Assembly: GCA_944325605.1 (NCBI GenBank)
Contig: CALVAX010000006.1
Coordinates: 60,149 to 124,148 of the forward strand
DNA from: Candidatus Gastranaerophilales bacterium
Lineage (GTDB): Bacteria; Cyanobacteriota; Vampirovibrionia; Gastranaerophilales; Gastranaerophilaceae
Length of the DNA: 64,000 bases
Direction of reading: 5' to 3'
Shown: positions 40,281 through 49,070 of the stretch, one piece after another
Layout: every line of letters begins with the position of its first letter
Position numbering within the stretch: the stretch's first letter is position 1
Made by a program: the position numbers and the translations under genes
The notes under the pieces: generated by a model
Databases searched by the model: none
The model's input: only the letters and a program-made list of their open reading frames with translations
What the model was told of the DNA's origin: nothing

Positions 40281-41125
40281 GTTTTATTTCTCCGATAACA
40301 AACAGAATAAATGCCGGAATGAAGGCTTGTTATAATTACTGCCTCAAAAAACCTGATCTTATGCTTTCAAGAACAGAATTTCTGGATAAAGCATGCAAAA
40401 GATTTCAGGATCCTAAAGTCAACGCAGCATGGATTGCAGGGTTGGGGGTAGCATCAGTCATACTAAAAGACGGTTTTGGATGTTATTTGTATGTAAAACA
40501 AAGCTTAAATAACAAAAAAATTCCGGAAGATAAAAGAAAATTTGTAGCGGCACTGGATCTTGCAAACGGCGGATTGATGATATTGCTTCAAATCCTGCTT
40601 ACATACACAATTTCCAAGAAAGCATTCCAGGAAAAAATGTTCAACAAATTATTCGGGAAACTATTTAACAGACAATCCTCAAAAAGCATTCAGGCTGTTA
40701 TGGAGCAAAAACTTTCCGGAAAAGTCAAAGGAAATCAAGATTTTCACAGAGCCTTTGAAAGTTATAAGGACGCTTCAATTGCAGCATTTGGCTCTTTAAC
40801 AACATTGATTGCGGCAACAACAGTTGGTAAACGTATAATTACTCCGTTTATAGCAACACCGCTTGCAGACAAAACTAAAGAATGGATGTGCAGAAATGAT
40901 AAACCTGTACATATTCATAAAGATACCAGAAACACATATGACGCAAACATTTCTGCAGGCGAAAAGGCTGAAATACAAAATAACAAACAAACTGCATCTC
41001 AGCCTGTGCAATCTAATCTTCTGAAACAAGCAGTTGAAAAGAGTGATACGCAAAAGCCAGAAACGGAACCACAAACTCAACAGTCTAATCTTCTGAAACT
41101 AGCAGTCGAAAAATCAAAAAATTAG
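40277..41125 (+). CDS. hypothetical membrane protein, second of a linked pair
   Basis: A 282-residue protein overlapping the previous gene by four bases. Hydrophobic segments lie at about 50-68 (AAWIAGLGVASVILKDGFG), 90-112 (AALDLANGGLMILLQILLTYTIS) and 168-190 (AAFGSLTTLIAATTVGKRIITPF), in the same order as in its partner. The C-terminal 65 residues are polar and contain an imperfect repeat, QSNLLKQAVEKS and QSNLLKLAVEKS. No family is recognised. GGAGG lies six bases before the ATG inside the upstream gene, so translation is coupled. Convergent with serA, overlapping by four bases. Confidence 0.6.
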   Translation: MSFISPITNRINAGMKACYNYCLKKPDLMLSRTEFLDKACKRFQDPKVNAAWIAGLGVASVILKDGFGCYLYVKQSLNNKKIPEDKRKFVAALDLANGGLMILLQILLTYTISKKAFQEKMFNKLFGKLFNRQSSKSIQAVMEQKLSGKVKGNQDFHRAFESYKDASIAAFGSLTTLIAATTVGKRIITPFIATPLADKTKEWMCRNDKPVHIHKDTRNTYDANISAGEKAEIQNNKQTASQPVQSNLLKQAVEKSDTQKPETEPQTQQSNLLKLAVEKSKN

Positions 41126-42075
41126 TTTATTTTATTAACAGGCGTCTTTGGCAGTTTGCCTGAGAGCACATCAACAACCTGACGGCTGACATCATCTGCA
41201 ACCTTGACCTGTGCTTCAATTGTACTTGCTCCCAGATGAGGCACCATAATTAATTTTTCATTGCAGTTGTATAATTTTGATTTTTGAATATCCGGCTCGT
41301 CAACAAACACATCAAGCGCCGCTCCTGCTATATGTCCGTTGTTTAGCGCTTCTTTCAATGCTGATTCATTAATAATTCCACCCCGCGCACAATTTATAAG
41401 CCGTGCACCTTTTTTAATTTTATAAATATTATCAGAATTAATTAAATCAATTGTATCCTTATTTTTGGGAACATGAACTGTAATGAAATCACAAACAGGC
41501 AAAAGATTATCAATATTTTCAATTTTTTCATAGCCTTTTGCGCAAACCACCTGCTCATCAGCAAACGGGTCATAGACAAGAACTTGCATACCAAAAACCT
41601 TAGCAATCTCTGCAACACGTGATCCTATTTTACCAAAACCGATAATACCGAGCGTTTTACCGTACAGTTCAACGCCCACAAACTTTGCCCGCTCATAATT
41701 TCCAGAATGCAGGCATTCGCAGCCTTGAGGAATATTTCTTGCACAAGCAAGCATCATTGCAATTGTATGCTCTGCAGTCGCCTCTGTATTACCGTTTGGA
41801 GAATTTACAACCCAGATGCCTTTTGATGTTGCGGCTTCCACATCAATATTATCAACACCCACTCCCGCACGTGCGATAATCTTAAGGTTTGAAGATTGTT
41901 CCATAACTTTTTTGGTTATTTTAGTTGAATTTCTTACAATTACAGCATCATAATCATTTATAATTCCGCATAATGCATCTTCGGTTTGAGACGGCATTAC
42001 GACAGCTTCAAACCCTGCATTTTTGATAATTTTTGCTGAAATCTCATTAACCTTATCCAAAATTAAAACTTTCAT
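41122..42075 (-). CDS. serA: D-3-phosphoglycerate dehydrogenase, short form
   Basis: A 317-residue D-2-hydroxyacid dehydrogenase. The Rossmann motif is [21 protein letters not shown], with [29 protein letters not shown], the substrate-Arg segment [13 protein letters not shown] and the catalytic His in [12 protein letters not shown]. The G-N-T-E/A-A-E-H and HLGAST blocks match SerA. It lacks the regulatory ACT domains of long SerA, so serine feedback is unlikely. It catalyses the first step of serine synthesis. GGAGG precedes the ATG. A terminator isolates it from the operon upstream. Confidence 0.85.
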   Translation of the reverse strand: MKVLILDKVNEISAKIIKNAGFEAVVMPSQTEDALCGIINDYDAVIVRNSTKITKKVMEQSSNLKIIARAGVGVDNIDVEAATSKGIWVVNSPNGNTEATAEHTIAMMLACARNIPQGCECLHSGNYERAKFVGVELYGKTLGIIGFGKIGSRVAEIAKVFGMQVLVYDPFADEQVVCAKGYEKIENIDNLLPVCDFITVHVPKNKDTIDLINSDNIYKIKKGARLINCARGGIINESALKEALNNGHIAGAALDVFVDEPDIQKSKLYNCNEKLIMVPHLGASTIEAQVKVADDVSRQVVDVLSGKLPKTPVNKIN

Positions 42076-42108
42076 TACCCCTCCATATTTTTTAACTAAT
42101 CAATTAAC

Positions 42109-42133
42109 AAAAAAAGGTGCTTTACGCACCTTT
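42109..42133 (-). terminator. intrinsic terminator ending the lysA-cdaA operon
   Basis: On the minus strand AAAGGTGC and GCACCTTT form a stem followed by seven T, nine bases after the stop of the 42142 gene. Confidence 0.85.
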
Positions 42134-42141
42134 CATAAACT

Positions 42142-42489
42142 TTAAAACGGTTTTGTCTGATTTAACTTCATCCGCAAATCTCTGAAACGTGCAATATCTT
42201 CCTGTGTCTTGCCCGAGTCTTTGAAAACTGCCTGTGTCGACGGATGAACCATCAAAACATAATCCATATGAATTTCTAAAAAGTTATATTTTCTGGGCGA
42301 CTGACCTGCATTTCGAGGATAAATTTCTGCATTTGTAACGGCTAGAAAACGTCTTTCTCTGTCATTCAATAAATCCGTCAATTCTCTGTTTGTATTTGTA
42401 TATTTTGACACATAAACAACCCCTTTAATATCATGGTCAACAGTCAAAATACTTACTTCTATAGGAACCATATCTGTATTTTTTGCCAT
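42142..42489 (-). CDS. conserved hypothetical protein, DUF6812-like
   Basis: A 115-residue, mostly beta protein: VPIEVSILTVDHDIKGVVYV, then RELTDLLNDRERRFLAVTNAEIY and YNFLEIHMDYVLMVHPS. This resembles the DUF6812 pattern of a strand-turn-strand followed by L-x-D-x-L-N and L-T-x-A-x-V; the match is from memory of the pattern, and the function is unknown. GGAAGGAT supports the ATG. It is the last gene of the lysA-cdaA-yitT group. Confidence 0.55.
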   Translation of the reverse strand: MAKNTDMVPIEVSILTVDHDIKGVVYVSKYTNTNRELTDLLNDRERRFLAVTNAEIYPRNAGQSPRKYNFLEIHMDYVLMVHPSTQAVFKDSGKTQEDIARFRDLRMKLNQTKPF

Positions 42490-42574
42490 TTTTTAATCCT
42501 TCCGAACTATTTTTAAGTTCTTCTGTCATACAACTTTTAGTATTATATTATATTCTGAAAATCTTGTCTATATG

Positions 42575-43447
42575 TTAAATTTTATCAATATGCTTACCGA
42601 TTCTTGAACCGTAAGTTTCATGAACATCGACAATTGACATAAAAGCTTTTGTATCAAATTCTTTTACAACTTCTTTCACTTTTGTAAGCTCAAGTCTTGA
42701 TACAACGCAATATATAAGAGTCTTTTCCTGTTTTGAATACCCGCCGACTCCTTTAAGGTATGTAACGCTTATTTCGAATTTATCAATAAGTTCCTGACCT
42801 ATTTCGTAGGCCTTATCACTAATAATCCGAACGGATTTAGAAGAATTAAGACCTTCCAGCACAACATCAATAACCCTGTAGGCAATGAAGTAAGTTAAAA
42901 CAGAATACATAGCTTTATTCCAGCCAAGAACCAGCCCGCCGCAGAAATAAATTACAACATTAAAAGCCATAATAATTTCACCGACAGAAAGCCCGAATTT
43001 TTTAGACAGAACAAGCGACATAATTTCGGTACCGTCAAGAGAGCCTTCATTTTTCAAAACAATCCCGACCCCTGTACCCAAAATAATTCCTCCAAAAACA
43101 GTCGCCAGCAGCTGGTCATTTGTTATATGGTAAGGCTGAAACAGGTTAATTCCAAGTGCAAGCATTGTGACAGCATAAAGCGTCTGGAACACAAAATACT
43201 TACCCATTTTAGTAAATGCCAGACATAAAAAAGGTATATTCAATATCAAAATCAAAAGACCGAGGTTAAACTTTGTCATATAGCTCAAAATCATTGAAAT
43301 ACCGACAACCCCGCCGTCAATAATGTTGTTCGGAACAAGAAAGCATTCAAGAGCAAATGCTGCAATAAATGCCCCTAACGACAAAAAAAACAATTTGTTT
43401 ATTAAAAATAAAATCCGGTCTTTAATTGCAATTTTTCGTTCAGGCAT
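42575..43447 (-). CDS. YitT family membrane protein (DUF2179)
   Basis: A 290-residue protein with five or six membrane helices in the first 200 residues: NIIDGGVVGISMILSY, FGGIILGTGVGIVLKNEGSLDGTEIMSLVLSKK, GEIIMAFNVVIYFCGGLVLG. A C-terminal DUF2179 domain follows (VRIISDKAYEIGQELIDKF, GVGGYSKQEKTLIYCVVSRLEL). The family has no settled function. It lies 20 bases downstream of cdaA and is probably cotranscribed. Confidence 0.85.
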   Translation of the reverse strand: MPERKIAIKDRILFLINKLFFLSLGAFIAAFALECFLVPNNIIDGGVVGISMILSYMTKFNLGLLILILNIPFLCLAFTKMGKYFVFQTLYAVTMLALGINLFQPYHITNDQLLATVFGGIILGTGVGIVLKNEGSLDGTEIMSLVLSKKFGLSVGEIIMAFNVVIYFCGGLVLGWNKAMYSVLTYFIAYRVIDVVLEGLNSSKSVRIISDKAYEIGQELIDKFEISVTYLKGVGGYSKQEKTLIYCVVSRLELTKVKEVVKEFDTKAFMSIVDVHETYGSRIGKHIDKI

Positions 43448-43467
43448 AATATTTAGTCTTCTTTCTT

Positions 43468-44370
43468 TTAATCTGCTTTGGAATCAGTTTTTCTGATAGC
43501 CAAAAGGTTATTAATTTTAAATATAGTTTTTTTATCATCAGACTCTTCGGAATTTTTGTAACCGAGAATTTTTTCAAGATCCTGCTTAAGAGATACAAGA
43601 TCCTCATATTTTTTCAATGTTCCGTCAAGCGCTATTGAAACATCTCCAGTTTCTTCAGACACAACAAGACAAGCCGCATTGCTTGTTTCCGTCATACCTA
43701 TTGCTGCTCTGTGGCGGGTTCCGTATTTCCAGCTTAACTTCGGATCTTCAGTCAGCGGAAGCAGCACCCCTGCAGAAATTATTTTACTGCCGTTAATAAC
43801 AACGGCACCGTCATGAAGCGGCGTATTCGGGTGGAATATCGTCAACAGCAACTCCGTTGAAACATCAGCATTGAGCTTTGTTCCGACATCGTAATAAGTA
43901 TTGCTCAAATCACTCTGAAATACTATCAATGCTCCTGTATGTGTTTTTGACAGAAATTTTACAGCTTCAATCAACTCTTTCATAACATCAATTTTTTCAT
44001 CATTATGTCTGCTGTTTCCGCCAAAAACTTTTGAAATCCAATCTGCCTGCCCGAGATACCCGAGAAACCTTCTCAACTCAGGCTGGAATATGACAATCAA
44101 ACTTAATGAAACAAGCGTTACAATTGATTTTAAAAACACCCCGAGAATTTTCAAATCAAATCTTATAAGAATTTCTGAGAAAATCCATAAGAAAACAAGA
44201 ACAAATGCACCTTTTACAAACTTTTCAGACTGTGTATTTTTGATGAATTTTTTATAAAACACAAACAGAATAAATGCTATTATGAAAATTTCGACAAAAT
44301 TTGTTCCGCTGAAGGACAAATCCAGCATTCCTATTTGCATTTGAAGGTATTTTAAAAGCTCATCAACCAT
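43468..44370 (-). CDS. cdaA: diadenylate cyclase CdaA
   Basis: A 300-residue membrane diadenylate cyclase. Three membrane helices fill the first 95 residues. The DAC domain (about 110-270) has the two catalytic motifs PLHDGAVVI (D-G-A) and YGTRHRAAIGMTE (R-H-R), with a conserved tail VSLALDG-like segment (VSIALDGTL). It makes cyclic di-AMP, which controls osmolyte transport and wall homeostasis; PgpH in this window degrades it. Its ATG shares a base with the lysA stop (TAATG). No cdaR-type regulator follows, unlike in Firmicutes. Confidence 0.93.
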   Translation of the reverse strand: MVDELLKYLQMQIGMLDLSFSGTNFVEIFIIAFILFVFYKKFIKNTQSEKFVKGAFVLVFLWIFSEILIRFDLKILGVFLKSIVTLVSLSLIVIFQPELRRFLGYLGQADWISKVFGGNSRHNDEKIDVMKELIEAVKFLSKTHTGALIVFQSDLSNTYYDVGTKLNADVSTELLLTIFHPNTPLHDGAVVINGSKIISAGVLLPLTEDPKLSWKYGTRHRAAIGMTETSNAACLVVSEETGDVSIALDGTLKKYEDLVSLKQDLEKILGYKNSEESDDKKTIFKINNLLAIRKTDSKAD

Positions 44371-45695
44371 TATTTTAACCTATCGGGAATTACATCATGA
44401 GAAATCAAATCATCTAATGTCTCTCTACTTACTATAATATCAGATTTTGAATTATTTACAATAACCATTTGAGATTTTTGTACTCTGTTATAATTTGACG
44501 CCATGGAATAATTGTAAGCTCCGGTATTATAAACACACAAAATATTTCCTTCAAAGAGTTCCGGAAGAGTAATATCTTTAATTAAAATATCTCCGCTTTC
44601 GCAAAATCTTCCTGCAATTGTAACGGTTTGTAAAGGAATATCTTCTTTATAATTTGCAGACTCTGCAAAATATTGAGCCTGATACATTGACGGCCTCGGA
44701 TTGTCAGCCATACCGCCGTCCACAGCAACGTATTTTTTGCCTTTCGGAACCTGCTTTGAACTTCCGACAGTGTACAGTGTAACTCCGGCTGTCGAAATTA
44801 TGCTTCTCCCCGGCTCTATAAACAAGGAAGGAGGCTCTACTCCGTATTTTTCAATATTTTCTTGAAGACTTTCTATTATGACATCTGCGATTTCATAAGT
44901 TGACGGAGGAAGGTCGGAATCGGTATATTTCACGCCAAGCCCGCCTCCTACGTTAATTTCATCAAGCTTTAGACCGAATTTTTCATCAAGTCTTGCAATT
45001 TCTTTTATCAGAATATGGATTTCATCACTGTAAACTTTGGTTTCAAAAATCTGAGAGCCTATATGAGCATGAAGCCCGTGAAGTTTCAGATTTTTACAGC
45101 GGCTTAATATCAACTCGACAGCATCATCAATCTGCGTTAAATCAAACCCGAATTTTGAATCAAGGTGGCCGGTTTGAATGTATTCGTGCGTATGACATTC
45201 AATGCCGGGGGTAATTCTCAACAGAATATCCACGGTTTTGTCATGAGATTTGGCAACTTCATTGAGCAAATCTATTTCAAAAAAGTTGTCGACTGAAATA
45301 CGACCGACACCAAGCTCAACAGCAAGCGTAAGTTCATCAAAGGACTTGTTGTTACCGTTAAAAAGCACTTTCGACATATCAGCACCCGCTTTATAAACAG
45401 TATAAATTTCGCCCGCCGACACAACGTCAAACCCGAAGCCTTCACTGTTCAGAATTGCTGAAGTTGCCATTGTACAGAGAGATTTTGAGGCAAACATCAT
45501 ATTTACTTTTTCATACTTAGAAAAAGCCTTTTTGTAATCCGCACAAATACTTCTTAATGTCGCCTCATCAATTACATATAAAGGGGTTCCGTATTTTTCA
45601 GCAAGTTCAACAAGGTCACACCCGCCGATTTCAAGATTTCCGGCGTCGTTTCTTTTTGTCGTAAGCGGTTTTAAAAACTGATTTGTGCTCTCCAT
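44370..45695 (-). CDS. lysA: diaminopimelate decarboxylase
   Basis: A 441-residue fold-III PLP decarboxylase making lysine from meso-diaminopimelate. YGTPLYVIDEATLRS, MMFASKSLCTMA (PLP-lysine region), GFDVVSAGEIYTVYKAG, HGLHAHIGSQIFE, INVGGGLGVKY, IEPGRSI, GRFCESGDIL (substrate Cys) and NTGAYNYSMASNYN are all present. GAGGA eight bases before the ATG supports the start. It heads the operon with cdaA, yitT and the 115-residue gene, joining wall-precursor and lysine metabolism to c-di-AMP synthesis. Confidence 0.95.
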   Translation of the reverse strand: MESTNQFLKPLTTKRNDAGNLEIGGCDLVELAEKYGTPLYVIDEATLRSICADYKKAFSKYEKVNMMFASKSLCTMATSAILNSEGFGFDVVSAGEIYTVYKAGADMSKVLFNGNNKSFDELTLAVELGVGRISVDNFFEIDLLNEVAKSHDKTVDILLRITPGIECHTHEYIQTGHLDSKFGFDLTQIDDAVELILSRCKNLKLHGLHAHIGSQIFETKVYSDEIHILIKEIARLDEKFGLKLDEINVGGGLGVKYTDSDLPPSTYEIADVIIESLQENIEKYGVEPPSLFIEPGRSIISTAGVTLYTVGSSKQVPKGKKYVAVDGGMADNPRPSMYQAQYFAESANYKEDIPLQTVTIAGRFCESGDILIKDITLPELFEGNILCVYNTGAYNYSMASNYNRVQKSQMVIVNNSKSDIIVSRETLDDLISHDVIPDRLK

Positions 45696-45764
45696 TGTCC
45701 GTCCTCAAATTTAAATATTATTATGTTATGAGAATACCACAGAGAAAATATTTTTTGAATATTT

Positions 45765-45995
45765 TTATTTTTTGCGGATAAATCCTGCAAGTTCATCCAG
45801 AGAAACTTCGAATATTTCGGCTAATTTTATAAAGAACACAAGACTTATACTATCCTTACCGGATTCCATTCTGTTAATATGCTCACGGCTGCTGTCAAGC
45901 AATTCAGCAAGTTTTTCCTGAGAAAGCCCGCGTTGTTTTCTTAAATTTCTAATATTTAAGCGAATTTGAGCATCATAGTTTTTCGTATCTTGCAT
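45765..45995 (-). CDS. XRE-family HTH regulator
   Basis: A 76-residue Cro/CI-type helix-turn-helix: IRLNIRNLRKQRGLSQEKLAELLDSSREHINRMESGKDSISLVFFIKLAEIFEVSLDEL. It is divergent from a truncated pilin gene 82 bases away, repeating the arrangement at 15.6-16.6 kb. Two perfect palindromes lie in the gap (46002-46019 and 46031-46046). Autoregulation is an inference from this layout. Confidence 0.85.
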   Translation of the reverse strand: MQDTKNYDAQIRLNIRNLRKQRGLSQEKLAELLDSSREHINRMESGKDSISLVFFIKLAEIFEVSLDELAGFIRKK

Positions 45996-46001
45996 AAATT
46001 T

Positions 46002-46046
46002 GATTATAAGTTTATAATCATGATTATTCTGTGATTAATTAATCAC
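46002..46046. promoter_or_regulatory. two perfect palindromes between XRE regulator and pilin fragment
   Basis: GATTATAAGTTTATAATC (46002-46019) and GTGATTAATTAATCAC (46031-46046). Both are candidate operators; the first shares GATTAT/ATAATC with the dyad at 22275-22318. Confidence 0.55.
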
Positions 46047-46077
46047 AAATAAGAGAGATTTTTTTTCGGAGGATTTT

Positions 46078-46209
46078 ATGAGAAAAGCGTTTACAATGGC
46101 GGAAGTATTAATAACACTCGGAATAATCGGCATAGTTGCAGCTATGACATTTCCCGCTATGATTCAGGGCTACAGGAAAGCTGTTGTTGAAACAGAACTA
46201 AGAAGTTAA
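46078..46209 (+). pseudogene. truncated pilin-like gene, N-terminal fragment
   Basis: A 43-residue frame, MRKAFTMAEVLITLGIIGIV then AAMTFPAMIQGYRKAVVETE, stopping at 46207-46209. The prepilin signal, Glu5 and the hydrophobic helix are intact but no globular domain follows. It starts after a good CGGAGG ribosome site. The stop overlaps the end of the convergent UbiA gene, suggesting that a deletion joined the pilin 5' end to that gene. Confidence 0.65.
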
Positions 46210-47150
46210 ATCACAATCGGCTCTGTCAGATAGAATTTAACCAGCAGATTAAAAAACAATCCGACAGCAACCAGAAAAGCAAAAAAGGCCATTACTCTTG
46301 CCGAACTTTTTAAAACTCTAAGATAAGCCTCATCTCTCATATAATTTTCCGGAGAATTGTATCCTCTGAGCGCTTTATACAACGTTAAGACAAACGGAAA
46401 AGAAAACAATCCCGCAAGACAAAAATAATTTTTCTCCAGAATTGAAAATATAATAAGAAAACAATAACCTGAAATATAAATTACCCAAAACGCTTTATAC
46501 GCACGCTCTTTGTCATTCAGCCTCAGCGCAAGGGTATATTTTCCTGCGGCTCTGTCGCCTTCATAGTCCAGAAGAGTGTGAACATACATAACACCGATTG
46601 TAAACATGACAACAGAAAGGCCTAAAATCATTACTCCTGCTGAAAAACTTCCGGTCATTACATAATACATTCCCTCAAAGAGTAAAGGGCCGAAAGCTAT
46701 TCCGACAGCAGCTTCGCTCAGTCCGACTCTGGAAAATACCGGATACAAAAGGACAATAGCTCCGCCTGCAAGAGCAAGCCATATTACCGGCACACCAGTC
46801 AGGAAAAACAAAACAATACCAGTCTCAAGCGCTATAAGACAATACAAAAAAATTACAAACAACAAATCTTTAGTAGACGCAAAATTTTTACGCAGATAAT
46901 CGCACTTCACATCCGGCGCAAATTCACTGGCTCTCGGGTTTTGAGATAGAACACCGTAATCTGAATAATCATCATACAAATTAGTTGCCATATGAGCAAA
47001 CAGAATTCCGACAAAAGCAATAATGCCATTGACAACACTGCCGCCATACTCCAACGCATATAAAAAACAAACCAGACAAGAAAACACCGTCATGTCAGAA
47101 GAATACCATCTGGAATTTTTAACAACGTTCAAAATACCCTTAAAACCCAT
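46206..47150 (-). CDS. UbiA-family prenyltransferase
   Basis: A 314-residue integral membrane protein with about eight helices. The first Asp-rich motif is ATNLYDDYSDY (N-x3-D-x3-D type) at about 55-65 and the second, LLDYEGDRAAGKYTLALRL, near 194-212. These motifs bind prenyl diphosphate through Mg. The aromatic acceptor could be dihydroxynaphthoate (MenA, menaquinone) or another; nothing in the neighbourhood decides. It follows a 73-residue gene with a TAATG overlap and is the last gene of the nanE group. Confidence 0.8.
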   Translation of the reverse strand: MGFKGILNVVKNSRWYSSDMTVFSCLVCFLYALEYGGSVVNGIIAFVGILFAHMATNLYDDYSDYGVLSQNPRASEFAPDVKCDYLRKNFASTKDLLFVIFLYCLIALETGIVLFFLTGVPVIWLALAGGAIVLLYPVFSRVGLSEAAVGIAFGPLLFEGMYYVMTGSFSAGVMILGLSVVMFTIGVMYVHTLLDYEGDRAAGKYTLALRLNDKERAYKAFWVIYISGYCFLIIFSILEKNYFCLAGLFSFPFVLTLYKALRGYNSPENYMRDEAYLRVLKSSARVMAFFAFLVAVGLFFNLLVKFYLTEPIVI

Positions 47151-47371
47151 TAACCTAAAAGACCTCCAAGACCTTTTACAGCTTCGTAGCTTGCGCCTGC
47201 CTCAAGAAGTTCTTCCGCAGTAATCCCGAACAATGTCACAAGTGCATAAATATCTTCATTGGCGCCTTTTTTAAGTGCGTCAACAACATGATCTACAGCC
47301 TCGCTCCGGCTCAATTTGCTAAAGCGGTCATGAATACCCAAATGCAGACTTCTCTTTTTTGCCTTTCCCAT
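47150..47371 (-). CDS. small hypothetical protein, 73 residues
   Basis: A basic N-terminus (MGKAKKRSLHLGIHDRFSKLSR) is followed by two or three helices (SEAVDHVVDALKKGANEDIYALVTLFGITAEELLEAGASYEAVKGLGG). The fold looks like a small helical domain; the family is not recognised. It is tightly placed between the ROK kinase (18 bases) and the UbiA gene (1-base overlap), which supports it as a real gene. Confidence 0.6.
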   Translation of the reverse strand: MGKAKKRSLHLGIHDRFSKLSRSEAVDHVVDALKKGANEDIYALVTLFGITAEELLEAGASYEAVKGLGGLLG

Positions 47372-47389
47372 TTAGAAAATTCCCCGTTC

Positions 47390-48325
47390 CTAAAGACCGA
47401 TGCCCATTGCAAGAAGCGCTGCCCCTATCATTCCTGAATAATTGCCCGTGGAAGCCTTTTTTACTTCTGTAAATGTTGTCACTATTTCTTTATTTAATTC
47501 TTTTTGAATATATTCAACATCGACAAACTCGGCCATTGAACCTGACAGAACTATTACATCAGGATCAAAAAGATCCGCAAGCCCGATACAACCGATTAAA
47601 ATATCATCCTGCCACCTCAAAAAAGCTTCAACATACTTTGAAGATAAACCGAGAGTAAGTCTTTCTGTTTTTGTTTTCTCGCTCTGTAAAGCTTTTGTCT
47701 GTTCCAGTACGGCATTTACCTCAGAAATAACATCATAAGTTGTCACATTCGGAACATTTGTAATATCAGCCGCAGTTGTCATTAATCCTGTACCCGAGGC
47801 ATAAGCTTCAAAACAATCGTAAGCCCCGCAGGTACACTTGCGGCGTTTGTCGCGGTATAATTTAAAGTGCATTTCGCCGGCAGCGCCGCTCTTACCTTTC
47901 ATAAGTTTATTATCCACGATTATTCCGCCGCCAACACCGGTTCCCAAAGTCAGCATAACACTGTTCGCACAACCTTTTGAGGCGCCGAGAATATGTTCAG
48001 CCCACGCCGCGGCATTTGCGTCGTTTTCAACAAAAACTTTTTTACTGCTTAAATTCACAAAATCCATATCCGGATATCCGGCTGCAATATTTCCGGTTGA
48101 ACCGATGACGCCTGTATTTTCGTTATTAACCGCACCTGCGGTTGCAAATGCAATCACATCTGCTTTATCTTCATGCTTTTTTACAATTTCTGACAAAACT
48201 TCGCGGATTTCATCAAAAGTTTTCGGAGTTGGTTGTTTTTCAACTTCTGCAACAATTTTTCCTGTTTCGTCAACAATTGTGTTATAAATTTTGGTGCCGC
48301 CGACATCTATTGCAAGCGCTCTCAT
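47390..48325 (-). CDS. nanK: ROK-family sugar kinase, probable ManNAc kinase
   Basis: A 311-residue ROK kinase. The ATP phosphate-1 motif is LAIDVGGTKI at 4-13. ENDANAAAWAEH carries the catalytic-type Asp, LTLGTGVGGGII is phosphate-2, and CTCGAYDCFEAYASGTGL is the zinc-binding Cys cluster (C-x-C-x4-C) of the family. Because nanE lies 12 bases upstream, the substrate is probably N-acetylmannosamine; glucose is the main alternative and the sequence alone does not decide. Confidence 0.75.
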   Translation of the reverse strand: MRALAIDVGGTKIYNTIVDETGKIVAEVEKQPTPKTFDEIREVLSEIVKKHEDKADVIAFATAGAVNNENTGVIGSTGNIAAGYPDMDFVNLSSKKVFVENDANAAAWAEHILGASKGCANSVMLTLGTGVGGGIIVDNKLMKGKSGAAGEMHFKLYRDKRRKCTCGAYDCFEAYASGTGLMTTAADITNVPNVTTYDVISEVNAVLEQTKALQSEKTKTERLTLGLSSKYVEAFLRWQDDILIGCIGLADLFDPDVIVLSGSMAEFVDVEYIQKELNKEIVTTFTEVKKASTGNYSGMIGAALLAMGIGL

Positions 48326-48337
48326 AAATCAAACTCC

Positions 48338-49018
48338 TTATTTTTTCCTCTGTACAAAGCGTTTTGTAATCAATTGCGGGCGCGTAATTGCCGAACCGAT
48401 AACAACGCAGTGCGCACCGAGTTCAAAAGCTCTGTCAACCTGTTCCGGCTCCCATATTCTGCCCTCTAGCACAACCGGAACTTCAACTTTTTTAACCAGT
48501 TCTTCGAGAAGTTCAAAATCCGGCCCGTCGTTTTTCAGGGGAGATTCAAGGGTATAGCCGGAAAGAGTTGTTGATAGAATATCTGCGCCTGCTTCCGCTG
48601 CCTTAATTCCTTCTTCCACGGTTGAAATATCAGCCATGGAAACTCTTTTGTTAATTTTAATATATTTTATAATTTCACCGAGAGTTGCGCCGTTCGGACG
48701 TTTTCTCTGGGTTCCGTCGAATGCAATAATATCGGCACCCGCTTCGACAAGCGCAATTACGTCTTTAAGTTCGGGGGTTATATAAACAATTTCCTGCCAG
48801 TTCGGCGGGATAACTTCCGGTTTTGTAATTCCGATTACCGGAATATCGAAAAGCTGCTTTGCATTTTTAACATCCCTGACACCCGCAACCCTCAAGCCGC
48901 CGGCGCCGCCTTTTACAACAGATTTCATCATTGCAGCCATGCACTTTTCAAGATACAAAGGCTCTGACGGCATTGCCTGAACAGAAACCACTACTTTATT
49001 CTTCAAACGATTAATCAT
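48338..49018 (-). CDS. nanE: N-acetylmannosamine-6-phosphate 2-epimerase
   Basis: A 226-residue TIM-barrel epimerase converting ManNAc-6-P to GlcNAc-6-P. Motifs are VVSVQAMPSEPLY near the N-terminus, GGAGGLRVAGV, PVIGITKPEV, GADIIAFDGTQRKRP (catalytic Lys-type segment), ADISTVEEGIKAAEAGADILSTTLSGYT and VLEGRIWEPEQVDRAFELGAHCVVIGSAITRP. With the ROK kinase it would feed sialic-acid-derived or free ManNAc into amino-sugar metabolism. No NanA lyase or transporter is in the window. A TATCAT box ends six bases before the ATG. Confidence 0.92.
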   Translation of the reverse strand: MINRLKNKVVVSVQAMPSEPLYLEKCMAAMMKSVVKGGAGGLRVAGVRDVKNAKQLFDIPVIGITKPEVIPPNWQEIVYITPELKDVIALVEAGADIIAFDGTQRKRPNGATLGEIIKYIKINKRVSMADISTVEEGIKAAEAGADILSTTLSGYTLESPLKNDGPDFELLEELVKKVEVPVVLEGRIWEPEQVDRAFELGAHCVVIGSAITRPQLITKRFVQRKK

Positions 49019-49070
49019 GAGATTATGATACTACAAAAACAATTTTTATTGTATAATTAAGTAAAGGAAA

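Noticed and set aside
47838..48287. 149-residue plus-strand frame
   Set aside because: It is opposite the ROK kinase, whose motifs are all intact.
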